From contig OU744448.1 in the NCBI GenBank assembly GCA_916610825.1, forward strand, positions 9,782,650 through 9,846,649: 64,000 nt of DNA, in the 5' to 3' direction. The position numbers were made by a program, and so were the translations under genes. Each line of letters starts with the position of its first letter. Within the stretch, counting starts at the first letter, position 1. The DNA comes from Haliclystus octoradiatus. Its lineage: Eukaryota; Cnidaria; Staurozoa; Stauromedusae; Haliclystidae. Under the pieces are notes generated by a model, which made no database searches, was not told where the DNA came from, and saw only the letters and a program-made list of their open reading frames with translations. Below are positions 1 through 14,362 of the stretch, piece by piece.

Positions 1-210
1 AAATACATGAGTTTGAAAGTGTAAAAGTTTTACAAAGTGCTAGAAACAGGATGCATTAATAACAATAGCTTATTTCACACAAAGGCAACAACAATAGCTT
101 TTGAATATACTGCTGGGAAAAGCCCAGATTAATTGAGTCAGACTGAGTGTTGAGATTTTGCTTGATTCGCCTGATTGCAAGCATTTCATACGGTGGCCCA
201 CAACTGCCAC

Positions 211-497
211 TTACAACAACTTCACTTGCCTGCCACATTAACTTCACTTGCCTGACACATCAACTTTACTTGCCTGACACAATAAGAAAATCATGCAGCA
301 TTAACTTTACTTGCCTGCCACAATAAGAAAATCATGCAGCATTAACTTTAATTATCTGCCACAACAAAAACATGAATTACAACAAGTTCACAATGCTGCC
401 GCATTAACTACACTTTGATTACAACAACTTCACTTGCCTGCCGCATTAAGAACTTACATTACAACAACTTCATATGCCTGCCACATTAAAAACTTAC
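211..497. repeat. Degenerate minisatellite
   Basis: Successive variants of a unit containing CACTTGCCTGCCACATTAA, alternating with runs like TTACAACAACTTC, recur about eight times with substitutions and indels. Unit length is irregular (roughly 25-55 bp). No coding sense is visible. Confidence 0.7.
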
Positions 498-2180
498 ATT
501 ACGGAAGTGTTGTCTGTATTAAGGAAGTACATGCTAGGTAAGAGCCTCTATCCCGTGTTCCGCTCTATGAAACCGAGAGTCACTGCACTCGGGCTAGAGG
601 AATTTCTTACTGAAATTTGGCCCACCATTTCAGAATTCGGAAATGCCCAATCACATGCGACCTTGAGATCACGTGGAGCTGTAAGCCTACTTGATTGGTT
701 GAAATATCCCTACGTCATGAAGTCTGATTCATCATTTTTTCAATAATATTCCAAATTTCAAAAGTCTGCTTCCCTGCCTCGAATAATTATTTAATTTGCC
801 TGCCTACCCTAGAGAATTGAAACGCTGTTTTCAGTATATTTAATTAGACTGAATTGCTGTCTTTACTTATTTCCTATAATGTTTAACAACGTGGACATTT
901 TGTGACTGGATTTGAATTATAATAGAGTTTGTTCATGAGATAATATCTGGTGTTGGGTTTTAAACTTTGATGAGGCAATTCGTCAGAAGATTTCTGGTAG
1001 CAGCTGGCTCGAAAAATTGGCAGTTAAGTTTGATAAACTCAGCCTATAAAGTACAAAGCATATTGCATTATCATTAATATATACATATGGATGAGTGGCG
1101 CTTGTATATTAGATATTGACATGCTCATGAAGCATCGTTTGTTTTTGATAATATTCCATAAATATGGGAGCGATGAACGCTAATAGTTTATGACTTGAGA
1201 GATGAGCTTATGGCATTGTGTACAATCAGAATTATTTCGTTCATCTCACCCTTCTATGCACGATGTTGCATCGATCTAGCCTTGCTTTTTTGGGGCTCAA
1301 TGATGATGCTCAAAGTGTTTCAACTCAATGACTGCACATAATCATAGATACCTATTTCCACAAATAGAGTCTTATGCCTACCAAACTGTTTTCCCGATCA
1401 TGGTCGGTCTTCCAATCGCATCATTCTGGTAAGTGTTTTATTTTGCATAATTCACATATGCTGGGAACAAAAATATACCAACACAGAGACAGAGTAAGGT
1501 TTGCTCGATGCCTATATCAACTTGGAAATGCTTTGAATCAAAATTATTTGGTTGCAGAACTTGTTGCAGTCTCAATCATTATCTTTGTATTATATCTGCA
1601 AGCATATCTCTTGAAGGTGATTTCCTTTTCTTCGTGTATCACTTATTGTTTCATATGTAGGAAAATTCAATATCAACTATTGTGTAACTTTTTAGAGTTC
1701 ATATAAATATTCTATAAACTTGAAAACATTCCATTTCTGACCTGCTTGAAGATGAGATAAGATAATTTGAAGTTATTGCAAACCTTCCTAACTGCCTCTG
1801 TTACAATTTGGATTGTTTAAGCATGCTAAGCCTGGTGATCGAACAAGGATGATCACCGTTTTCATATAGACCCAGCATTCTCAGCCGCTAAGAACACTAT
1901 AGGTTGAGATGTTGGAATTCAAGTTACTCCAAATTAATTTCAGGTCTGTCCTGTTTTATGTGTTGCACGAAGGCTCACTTGTGCCTCAAATTTCACTTCA
2001 ATCTATGCAAGAGAATTAATACCCCCCAGAAAACGTTAAACAATCCTCAAAAGGAAAATGTTGCTGCTATTTAGTAACAATGTACACCAGATGTAAAAAA
2101 ATACAGGATCTAGGTTCCGGCATACTAAATACATAATACTCAAAATACATCAAAGAGAGAAGTAAACAAATTGAAACGAT
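498..2180. other. Intergenic, no recognised gene
   Basis: AT-rich sequence. Two open frames are present on the plus strand (474-746, 90 codons; 1374-1706, 110 codons). Neither resembles a family I know, and the first starts inside the minisatellite. Chance ORFs or eroded transposon sequence are the likeliest explanations. Confidence 0.5.
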
Positions 2181-4859
<2,679 letters not shown>

Positions 4860-4966
4860 TGTGATGTTGTTTGGATGAATCTAATCCACAACACATAAAC
4901 ATGTGACTAAATACATACAAGTGTTATAATAGAATCTATGTGTTACATATTTAACCATACACAACA
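4860..4966 (-). repeat. 3' LTR of the Gypsy element
   Basis: Matches 10303-10406. Over the common 99-bp core (4868-4966) there are two substitutions, plus a 3-bp insertion near the outer end. On the minus strand it starts TGTTGTGTATGG directly after a purine tract and ends ...CA. At about 105 bp it is short for a Gypsy LTR. Confidence 0.88.
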
Positions 4967-4980
4967 TTTCCCCTTTTCGG
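4967..4980 (-). other. Polypurine tract
   Basis: On the minus strand this reads CCGAAAAGGGGAAA and abuts the 3' LTR start TGTTG, the expected place for the plus-strand primer of an LTR retrotransposon. Confidence 0.8.
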
Positions 4981-5255
4981 AGTTTGAAATAAGTGAAAAC
5001 TAAATTTTTGACTCATGGTTACGTAAGTGACCTTGTTATTATTTTTTTTTATTATTATTATTATTGATATTTAATTAATAGGTAAAGGATTAAAATGTCC
5101 AATAAATTCATGAATTTAGATATGAAATTTAAGATAAAAATGTATTAGTTGCTATTGGCGTATCTGATAGGAGTATTTATGTTACGATTTGATCTTCGCA
5201 ATTGCGGAGGATCATTTGCAATAGGAATAGATATATGTGTTTTTTTATTATCATT

Positions 5256-6108
5256 TTATTGATCAAGTCGTAAAAATTTACGATTACGAATTAATATGCT
5301 TCCACTTGGGAGCTTAACAACATAGTGTCTATGAGCTCTCTTTTCAACCACAGTGCCTTTTCGAGTCCAGAATTTCGATACAGGATCATGGAGATATACA
5401 TTACAGCCAATAGATAAAGATGGTAAATATTTCGCTGATTCATTGTAAATGTAATAAGCAACTACTTTTTCATGCAACGCACTATTAGCATCTTTCAATG
5501 AAGTGAACGCTTGCCATTTAGGGGCAAATGTCGATTTATGTACAGGTATTAAAGAACGTAAATTTGTAACATATAAAATTTGAGCCGGCGATACACCATG
5601 AAATTTAGGTTTGTTGCGCCATTCTAATAAACCGGCGTGATAATTATCCTCGTCAAAAGTATTACCATTAAACCACTTAATAATTAACGCTTTCATCGCC
5701 TTAACCCCAGCCTCTGCATGACCATTACTCTGCGGATAATGTGGAGAGGAAGGGTCATAACTAACATACCATTGTTTCAAAAAAATTATAAATTCGTTTG
5801 AGTGGAATTGTGGTCCGTTGTCAGACCGGAAACGAACTGGAACACCAGTATCAGAAAATATTTTCCTCAAATCTTGAATGACGAAAGATGATGTTGGATC
5901 ACGGTTGCCATAACGACAAACAATCGGCCAACCAGATAATCGATCCACATAAACCATAAAGTGTTTGCCACTATATTGAAAAAAATCAGCAGATACGTCT
6001 TCAAAAGGTCTTGATGGCAAAGGATCACATTGAAAAGTCTCCTTAGGTTGAGATGGAAAATGTTCTTGACAAGTGGAACAGCATGAAATAATATTTGTTA
6101 CAAGCCTT
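5256..6108 (-). pseudogene. Gypsy integrase, catalytic core and C-terminus
   Basis: Encodes the C-terminal part of a retroviral-type integrase, which inserts element cDNA into host DNA. Visible in order: the second half of the zinc-binding domain (CSTCQEH), the first catalytic Asp in VSADFF, the second in RSDNGPQFHS, the catalytic Glu in NGHAEAGVKAMKA, then a basic C-terminal tail. The D,D-35-E spacing looks normal. The HHCC finger is separated from it by an insertion, so no intact integrase can be made. The frame continues upstream to 6155, but that part is read from the inserted GC-rich sequence and is not integrase. Confidence 0.88.
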
Positions 6109-6916
6109 CGGTTTGCGGCCTGCGCCCGGGGCCAGTCAGCCTTCGGCTTCCTCAAAGAGGTCGCTTCGCTCCCGTTAGTAGCCTGCAGTAAATCTTGTCA
6201 AAGAGAATGTCAATAAAACAAAATAGTCGTGAGAAGGAATTAAAAATGCAGAACAACACTGATAATTAATTTCAGTTTTGATAATTAATCCGTATACATA
6301 CATGTAAAGCAGAGTGAAAAGGAGATAATTGAGACTCTATTGTACTACATATTTCAAATCAAATAAATATAGGTTATCTATAACTAAATTTTGCCATTAG
6401 AGTCCTGTAAGCCCTCATGCAACAGGGTAAAAACAAAAACGACGGTAAAAGTGACTTCGACAGATTTTACATGAAGCATTTAAACATTCAAGTTGTAAAA
6501 GACTTGCAGAGAATTGTGTCTTCTGTTTGTGAATGTGATGTAAAATGGAGTATTGTTGGACCTCATCTCCTTCCAGGCATATTGGAATACTTTGCAAAAT
6601 ATGAAACACTTTTACAAAATATGGGCAGCCATTAAAATAAAGCGTGCTCTAAAATTCGTGATGTTGCTAGGCATGACGGGATACACCAAAGAAAGCAGTT
6701 TATTTTCACATAACTTCCGTCGAAATATCACGATTTTGGAAATTTTTTCGAAATTTATGAGCAATTTATAGCATTTTAACCTGTAAAAACAAAACGTCGG
6801 ATAGCCAAAGGCCTATAGATAACCCAGAAGTGTATAAGAAGTTTGGAAAGTGCTCTGCGGAAAAGGAGTTTAACAATAATGAAACAATGGTGATTTGATC
6901 ACCGACACGGTTTGCG
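6109..6916. mobile_element. Insertion splitting the integrase zinc-finger region
   Basis: Integrase homology stops at both sides of this segment. The 9-mer CGGTTTGCG occurs at 6109-6117 and 6908-6916 in the same orientation and could be a target duplication, although no terminal inverted repeats are evident. The left part (about 6100-6170) is GC-rich with small palindromes (AGCCTTCGGCT, TCGCTTCGCTC), unlike its surroundings. A 72-codon plus-strand frame (6417-6635) reads like protein (DRFYMKHLNIQVVKDLQRIV) but I do not recognise it. The nature of the insert is unknown. Confidence 0.5.
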
Positions 6917-7837
6917 TATTATTATTATTATTAATATCAGAAGTGATGCCAGGCCAAAATACAGCTGCCCGGGCAGGTTGTTTAGTACGGACAATTCCCT
7001 GATGTGAATCATGCAAACGAGTTAGAATATCTTTGCGCACATTGCACGCGGTATAACAATTTGAGTGCCACGTAAAACTAAACCATCGTCAACTGATAGT
7101 TCGTCTTTTAATTTAAAATAATGACGTAAGATAGAAAGTACCCTGTCTATATTGCTAGGGAAATCTTTAATAATAATTTTAATAAGCTCTTTATATTCTG
7201 CGTCAATGTTACCAGCAGCTACTAATTTTGATAATAGAGGGTCAATTAAGTGAAATTGATTGGTGCCATCAGGAACAGTAATGGATGCAATATTAATATA
7301 CTTCAGTGATTTGATGTGTCGATTCACATCTTCACCTAACAAACCTTCCTCACATGGTTTAGAGACAGGAGCACGTGAAAGAGCATCAGAGACACAATGT
7401 TCTTTACCCTTCTTCCATGTAGTAGTGAATGAATAGCAAGATAACTGCTCTTTCAGTCTCTGTAAGCGAGTGTTTTCAATAGCATCCAAATTATAACTGT
7501 CAAGTAAAGGTACCAAGGGCTTGTGATCAGTAACAATAATAAAATTCGGTAACCCTAATAAGTAAATTCTACACTTTTTGCATGCCCAAGCAACTGCTAG
7601 TAATGCTAAATCTATAGTACCATACCGTGATTCAGCGTCAGACAAATAACGAGAACCACAATCAACAAGACGCCATGTACTGTCTTCATGTTGTTGAAGT
7701 AAACTCCAGCCGAGGCCATGTAGCCTAGAAGCATCAGTATGTAAGCTGGTTGGTAAAGTGACGTCAAATGGAGCTAAAATAAGGGAAGAAGCTAAGATAC
7801 GTTTGAAATTTTCAAAAGCTTCTTGATGTGTGACCAT
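6917..7837 (-). pseudogene. Gypsy RNase H, connector and integrase zinc finger
   Basis: RNase H removes the RNA strand during element reverse transcription. Visible: LHTDASRLHGLG (first Asp), YGTIDLALLAVAWA (the normally acidic second motif, with Asp in place of Glu), VTDHKPLVPLL, and KGKEHCVSDALSRAP closing the domain. A connector follows, then a frameshift near 7022. In the shifted frame come the integrase finger histidines (RLHDSHQG) and VFWPGITSDIN, where homology ends at the insertion. Confidence 0.85.
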
Positions 7838-8640
7838 AAATATTCATTAGTAATCCGCAATAAACCACGTAATGGTACAGAATGTGTAGCAATGTCCTGA
7901 GAAAAATGTCCTAATTGATTAACTTGTCCCATGAAAGATCTAAGTTCTGTAATGTTTGTAGGTACAGGAAAATTCTTAATTGCTTCAAGCTTTTTAGGGT
8001 GAACTGTAACACCGTCCTTGCCTATAATATAGCAAACATATTCAACATTTTCACATGGAAAAGAAAATTTATCAGGGTTCAAAGTAATACCCTTTTCACG
8101 ACAGCGTGTGAGAACCTGACGTAGGTGTTCAACATGATTCGAAAAGGTGTCATCGTTTAATAGAACGTCATCAATAACATTCTCTAAATTTGCAATATCA
8201 GCAAATGCTTCGTCTCCCCGTCGGTAATATTCGTCGCCAGCGGACACTAAACCCATTACAGCTCGACGATATTGGAAGCGTCCCCATGGTGTTAAAAAAA
8301 TTGTTAGTGGAATGCTATCCTCATCTAACGGGACTTGCCAATAGCCAGACATAGCGTCTAGAGTGGTAAAATATTGAGATGACCGTGAAATATTTGAGAC
8401 GGCCTGCCAAGGGTCCTTGAAAGGATGTACTGGTCATTTTACAAATTTATTAAGATTAGTGTGAAATCAACACATAATCGTAACTTACCATTTGGTTTTT
8501 GAACCACAACCAAAGGTGATACAAAGTCAGTTGGTATATCATCAGCAGGTTTAATAATACCTTTCGCTACCATCGTATCAAGGATTAATTTGACTTCGTC
8601 TTGCCAAGCATATGGAATTTTCCGTGGTGTAGAAATGGCA
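7792..8640 (-). pseudogene. Gypsy reverse transcriptase, frameshifted
   Basis: The fingers segment (SPLVVVQKPNGKLRLCVDF) lies in one frame ending at 8439. The rest resumes in another frame near 8400 with PFKDPWQAVSNIS and LDAMSGYWQVPLDEDS. The palm follows: TPWGRFQYRRAVMGLVSAGD, the active-site ENVIDDVLL (VIDD where most Gypsy elements have YVDD or YIDD) and the thumb GYIIGKDG-like motif (here YIIGKDGVTVHPKK). The break means no full RT is encoded. Confidence 0.87.
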
Positions 8641-9360
8641 TATGGTGTATATTCATCTTCCATATAAATATGCATAGGTGCACCTGACATAGACTTAAGG
8701 TGCTCATCAGCACTAAACACATCTTTAAACTCATTAAGTAAATCTTCGCGAATAGATGCGCTAGTTTGAACATCGTTAGGAGACAAAATTGCCCTCTTAA
8801 CGGTCAGCATGGGTCCTGGAAATGTAGCAGGAATAATCCCCAATTCGATTATATTTTCCGTTGGTATTAGAAAGTCAGAAATATTATCACATATGTAAAT
8901 CTTTAGCTTTGTATTGTACATGTTAATTTGGGTGTGACAAGTAAATGTACCCATAACTGACAAGGGGGATCCGTTGGTGGCCATTAAATTATCATCAGTA
9001 GGGTGTAGTCTAGACAAAGGTATATTATTTTCGTCTAATAATGTTCTATTAGCGACGCAAACCTCTGCACCAGTATCAGGAGTAGCAATAACTTTAATAG
9101 GTTTCTTCCTATTACCTAAAACAATGTCCAGAAAAATGTGTTTATTCCGTTTTGGATGTTGAGTAACAGCGTTAACGTTAATGTGGGATTTGTGCAATTT
9201 AACACCTTGAATTCGGACCACATGAGATTCGTTAACACTAACGCTATTTACTTTCGCTGGATCTCTGCAAATTGGTCTGATATGACCTTTTCGACCACAA
9301 TTATGACAAAGTTTGTCCTTAGCCCAGTAGTTATTACTCTCGTGAGCTTTTTGGAATAGT
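8641..9360 (-). pseudogene. Gypsy CCHC knuckle and aspartic protease
   Basis: A zinc knuckle CHNCGRKGHIRPIC (C-x2-C-x4-H-x4-C) binds element RNA. It is followed by a retropepsin-type aspartic protease with the catalytic motif ATPDTGAEVCVANR and a flap-region segment; the protease releases the mature gag and pol proteins. This frame continues into the N-terminal RT. It is out of frame with the upstream gag, the switch lying near 9360. Confidence 0.82.
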
Positions 9361-10181
9361 TTTAAATTTTGCATCAATTGCTTCTGCTTTTTTAACTTTA
9401 TAAATTGCGCGTTCAACACTCTTAAGTTCTTCCGCTCGGGCGCCTTCTTCCGCTTGACAAAGAGTGACGATCTCTGAAATAGTTGTGTCTTCGCTTAGCG
9501 CACGACACTTCCGGCGAATTTCAGAATCAAATAGTCCTTCTATGAGAAAATCGCCCAAAGTTCTATCATGACAATTATTGCACGGATCTGCGAGATGGTA
9601 TAATTTTAATAATTCTCTGTAATATGGAGAAAATGTTTCATTCTCACCTTGTTTGCGACGCATAATTGTAGAGCGACGTATGCGAGAGTTATCTTTCTTC
9701 TTATAATATGAAGATAACTGATCCAAGACGTCATTAGCAGAACACGAGGTAAACCCAGTTTCAAAACGATACGAACAGTGTCAATAAGTTCTTGTGTAAG
9801 ACGAGAAAGTAAAAATGATACTTGATTTTCATCAGGATATTGATTCAATTGAGTAAAAGTTAAATAATTGTCAATTTGATATCTCCAATCTAAATAGTGC
9901 CCATATGTAAAATGTTCAGATAATTTATCTGGGGGCGGGTAAGCGTTTGACATTCTAATCGTCGGCATATTACCTCCGACTGAAGTGTCTTTACTGCTAT
10001 TACCAGGCTTGCTAGTTATCGTTGTTTTCTTTGCCTTTATATCATCTTGTTGGTTGGTGGTTGTTAATTTTTCTAAATTATTAGTGATGGATAATACCAT
10101 TTCTTCTAAACCATCTAACCGCGTCTCAACGGAAGTATTCGCTTCTGAATTAACAGATTTACGTTTTGAGCGACGACTCAT
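9334..10181 (-). pseudogene. Gypsy gag (capsid-type) with frameshift
   Basis: Begins at an ATG (10181) about 120 bp inside the 5' LTR. It has a basic N-terminus (SRRSKRKSVNSE), a Ser/Thr-rich linker, then a capsid-like alpha-helical segment (HYLDWRYQIDNYL...). A shift near 9750 moves the rest (DQLSSYYKKKDNSR to EEGARAEELKS) to another frame. The final part resembles retrotransposon gag-domain C-termini (GDFLIEGLFDSEIRRKCRAL). Confidence 0.78.
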
Positions 10182-10284
10182 GATAATAATAAATTAAAAA
10201 GGTAAGATAAACAAGTAAAACTAATTATAACAAAAGTAAATGTAATAAATCGATGATTAAGAACATTTCAAAAATAACAGTTCA

Positions 10285-10302
10285 TAAATATCAACTGCGC
10301 CA
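10285..10302 (-). other. Primer-binding site
   Basis: Directly inside the 5' LTR the minus strand begins TGGCGCAGTTGATATT. The leading TGG pairs with the universal CCA end of a tRNA. I cannot name the tRNA. Confidence 0.6.
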
Positions 10303-10406
10303 TGTGATGTTTGGATGAATCTAATCCACAACACATAAACATTTGACTAAATACATACAAGTGTTATAATAGAATCTACGTGTTACATATTTAACCATAC
10401 ACAACA
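10303..10406 (-). repeat. 5' LTR of the Gypsy element
   Basis: Pairs with 4860-4966. On the minus strand it starts TGTTGTGTATGG and ends ...CATCACA immediately before the TGGCGCAG primer site. It differs from the other LTR by two substitutions in the 99-bp core and by lacking a 3-bp insertion. Confidence 0.88.
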
Positions 10407-11020
10407 TTACGAAGCATACATTGTATTTTTAAAATGATGACTATGTTATGATTGTTGACTGTACCAGCTATTTTGTTCACTATCTTCATAAAATCAACGT
10501 AAATACTTGTTTTCTATTCTAATTGATTAATAAACAAAGAACAAAAAATAAAAGCAGCATGGCCATAGAAACATTGTAACAAACACACGTCCTGTTCAAA
10601 CTGTGATAAATTGGTAACATTAGCGATTGATTGCGATCAATTTGCAAGTAACAGTCCGCCTCTTAATTGTTCTAACAACAATATATAGGTGGATTCATCA
10701 CTGCCAACATTCTAAGCAACAAAGAGTACATTAAACTGTTACATTGATGGGAAGAACTATAGAGGGGCGTATGTTACTCATACAAACAATGCATTAGGTA
10801 CACCGGAAAACAACACCGACGCAATTGTGGTTAGTTTATCAAAATTGGAGGTTGGTCTCTTTTTGTTATGTATAGTGCCTCGGTTGGATGAAGCCACCAT
10901 GAGTCAAAGCACGCATGCATGATGAATGTGATGCCTTTAAATCCAGCTCATCATTTCAATAACAGGTTTCACGTGCCGTATAGAAAACATGTTAACAACA
11001 TACAATATATATATCACGCT

Positions 11021-11310
11021 AATTTATATACTAATAATTATAATGTATAATTTAGAAACAGTTTGAATCAAATTATATATTATGACACAATGCGAAAGAT
11101 ACATGAAATGCTAAGAATGTATAGGCACACACACTCAATTGATGACTATATAGCATAGATTCATTAATTTATATATTATTAATTATAATGTATAATTTAG
11201 AAACAGTTTGAATCAAATTATTTATTATGACACAATGCAAAAAATACATGAAATGCTAAGAATGTATAGGCACACACATTCAACTGATGACTATATAGCA
11301 TAGACTCATT
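11021..11310. repeat. Tandem duplication, 2 x 145 bp
   Basis: 11021-11165 and 11166-11310 are near-identical head-to-tail copies, starting AATTTATATA and ending with ...ATAGCATAGA(T/C)TCATTA. Only about ten differences are apparent. Confidence 0.85.
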
Positions 11311-14300
11311 AGAAATTGGAAGTACAATTAATAGAACAATAAATATCTCCATCATTACTCTTTAGAAGGAAAGTACCATATGTGCTCTTAGTGACCTAGA
11401 AATTATTAATCGAAAAATTTACTTTTCAATAGAAGTTGATTTAAAATATCCATAAAAAATCAAATACGTTCGTCCTAAGAACGCGGCTTCAAAATCGTGA
11501 AAGCAACGCATATCTATATCGAGTAATGTCAACTTTTTTACATTTTTGATTTGATTTTAAAATCAATGCTTTATGTTTGAGCTATGCATCATGGTCATTA
11601 TTTAAAGCGACAGAAAACCAGACACTTGATAGTGAGCTGGGTATAATTAGTTGCTATATGACGCGCAGAGAAAATCAAAATGTTATAATTTCTAATTTGA
11701 AAACATTGATTTCTATTAACGACCACGTTAAAAACATATGACCATCGTAATTAAGACTTTAGAGGCACGCTTTCAACCATTGTTAATCGAATTTAATATT
11801 ATTCATAATTCCACATTAATCTTAAATGATATTAAAATAAAAACACGCGATACATTTTTGGGATTTTCTTGCTATTAGCAAAGAATTGCTTAAGCGTTGT
11901 GTTGATCATTTTTTTTACGTTTGTGGTTAAAAAAAGAAAGTTTAATATCATTAATATTAATTAATATAAAACGTTGTTCTTTTGTGTAATAAATTTTGTA
12001 TCTATTTGAAACTGACATATTTTATAATTCGCTATTATTATCAGTTCATTTCAAACTGTAACAAAGCAAAAACTACAATAATTAACGCACAGTTTTTCTA
12101 TGAGCAGGCAGCTTGGAATATTTAATCTTTGTCACATATTGTTTTGAAAGCTACATATAATGGAATTACAAAAGGAATATGTTTTAAAATACTCCTTAAT
12201 ACAAACATCGTATCAGAAAACTTGGAATTTTTTTTTTATTACTTTGGTTACTTAATTTGCATGCGGGAGGAAGAAATTTTTGAGGTCCAGCAAAATATTT
12301 TGAAATAAAATTATCGTGAATTTATGTTGCGTTGTTTATTATAAATTTGAAAGCATGTTTTCTAGACGACGTAAACAGCAAATACTACCCCTCCTACCTA
12401 AACGATTAGAGACATGTTACACGTGTCAAGTATAAGCTTGGATTACTAGAGGTATCCAAATGGTATGTCGGGTGGTATGCACGAAAATTACCTCCTATTT
12501 TTAACTTTGTATCAAAACCAAATGCATTTAAGTAGAATGCATATATTTAATTCAATAGAGATATTTTTAAATAAAATCTTTTCAAGTTGACCAATTAAAA
12601 AACTTCGTGTAAAAATTTGTTCAACTCGTTTGCTTGTTAGGCACTGCCCATTTTATACCCATTGAAAGACTGTTCAATGGTTCCACCATGCTACTGTAGG
12701 AGTTTACACAACCCATCACTAAAAGTATATACGTGGAAAAATAACCAGTTCACTATCTTTCGTCGTGCTATAAACAAGAACTTTCAACGCATTGCAACTA
12801 AGAAACGAATCAGTACTGATTATCAAACTATCAGTTATTTGATCGACCTTTTATTAAACAAGTTAAAAGATCAAATTTAAGCTCACACCTAAAGACCACA
12901 CTCATCTAAATATTACTAAATGAATATTTTCAGATAGATTAATATAAAAATTAGTAAACTGAACCATCATAATTAATAAAAAAATCTTTCGATAAAATCG
13001 AAAGGAATATTTTAATAAATGCCAAGGCAAAGGGAGGAAGGGGTATGTTCAATGCATTATGTTTTCAATACAATAACACAATAAATATTAGCAGCAGCAA
13101 TGCAATCAATGATAAAAATTATTGGAGTTCAAAATACTTTCCAAGTGCTGGAACATAATGATAGATTATTCCTCTTATCAAATAAATCTCTAATATGTCT
13201 GGGTAAAATAAATTAAAACAAGAATGCTTTGAAATTTTGTCTGGAATAAATATATAAATCTCCACACTTTTAGGATAATCTCAATATATATAGCCTGAAA
13301 ATCATTATAGACATAATTTTTATCAAATTAACCTTCCAATATTATCAGATAAGAAAAGAGCTCGATTGAGTTTTGATATTTATAAGTGAGATAATAGCAT
13401 ATTAACATGGTAGATAATATAATGAGAGGAGTATATTTTGATACGATAGTTTACATGGATATATAATAATTTACAAGAAAATATGTTGCAAAACAATATA
13501 AGCTTCAACCGATATAAGATTGCCAACAAAATTCAAATTACAGGCTACGTAATAATAATAAATTTTCATATACTATCTTTTGTATGACATGTTAATTAGA
13601 TATAAAAAATATGCAAACATGATTTCGTAATTATTGATTGTGTTTTTGATAAAAATGATAAATTCATTTTAATTAGTAATATTTTGTGTAAAATTGTGGC
13701 TTTATATAAATAATAATTACGGTCAATTTTGTCAACAGATGTTCGGTTCATAATAAAAAAGACTAGAACGTTATTTATGTAAAGAATTTCGATTATTATC
13801 TTTCGAAATCACAAGGAAAATGATGACTGAAAGCATGATACTTTGTAAGCAGTAAAATTATTCATATGTAAAACAATCCATGTTTTGGCTCAGAATTCCA
13901 AGTTCAATCAGTTGAAAACAAGCACAAATTTATCATTTATCACATGATTTATTCAATAATCCATGTCATTTTTGACATTATCAAACTGCATCCATTCTTA
14001 ATTAACGTGCTAGCTATAAATGATATTATATATTTAGCATTTCGTACTGTTTAAGTTCATCATATTTTCTACCACGTGGTGTTATGACTATGATTGGTAA
14101 CTACTGATATGGTAACTATGGTTACTAAATTTTGTCATTAATGTCTTCCTTTTAAATACTTTCAATGTGATGTGATACACTTGATAGTTGAATAGCGACT
14201 ACCTATTCGTTGAAAGATTAACCTTCATGATTTTATCAAATTATATAGGGTTTATATTTTTTATGAAAATTTACATGGACTGCTTTAGAAATAGTATATA

Positions 14301-14344
14301 CAGCAGCCTGTCTAGCGCCCATAGGTCGTTGTCGGCCCAAAGCC

Positions 14345-14362
14345 TTATCTCTAACAAGATAA
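14345..14362. promoter_or_regulatory. Paired, inverted GATA-factor sites
   Basis: TTATCT (14345-14350) and AGATAA (14357-14362) are opposite-strand WGATAR sites six bases apart, in a block richer in G+C than its surroundings, about 8.4 kb upstream of the GATA start codon. Function is inferred from motif only. Confidence 0.25.

Larger units (their letters stand above)
4860..10406 (-). mobile_element. Ty3/Gypsy LTR retrotransposon, full span, non-functional
   Basis: Read on the minus strand the order is 5' LTR, primer site, gag, CCHC knuckle, protease, RT, RNase H, integrase, polypurine tract, 3' LTR, which is the Ty3/Gypsy (Metaviridae) order. All domains are recognisable, but the reading frame is broken by shifts near 9750, 9360, 8400-8440, 7800 and 7022, and the integrase is split by an insertion at about 6118-6916. 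No matching target duplication is visible (AAATG on the left, TTACG on the right). There is no envelope-like frame. Confidence 0.9.

Noticed and set aside
474..746. 90-codon plus-strand frame
   Set aside because: It begins inside a minisatellite and has no recognised similarity or supporting splice context, so I did not call a gene.
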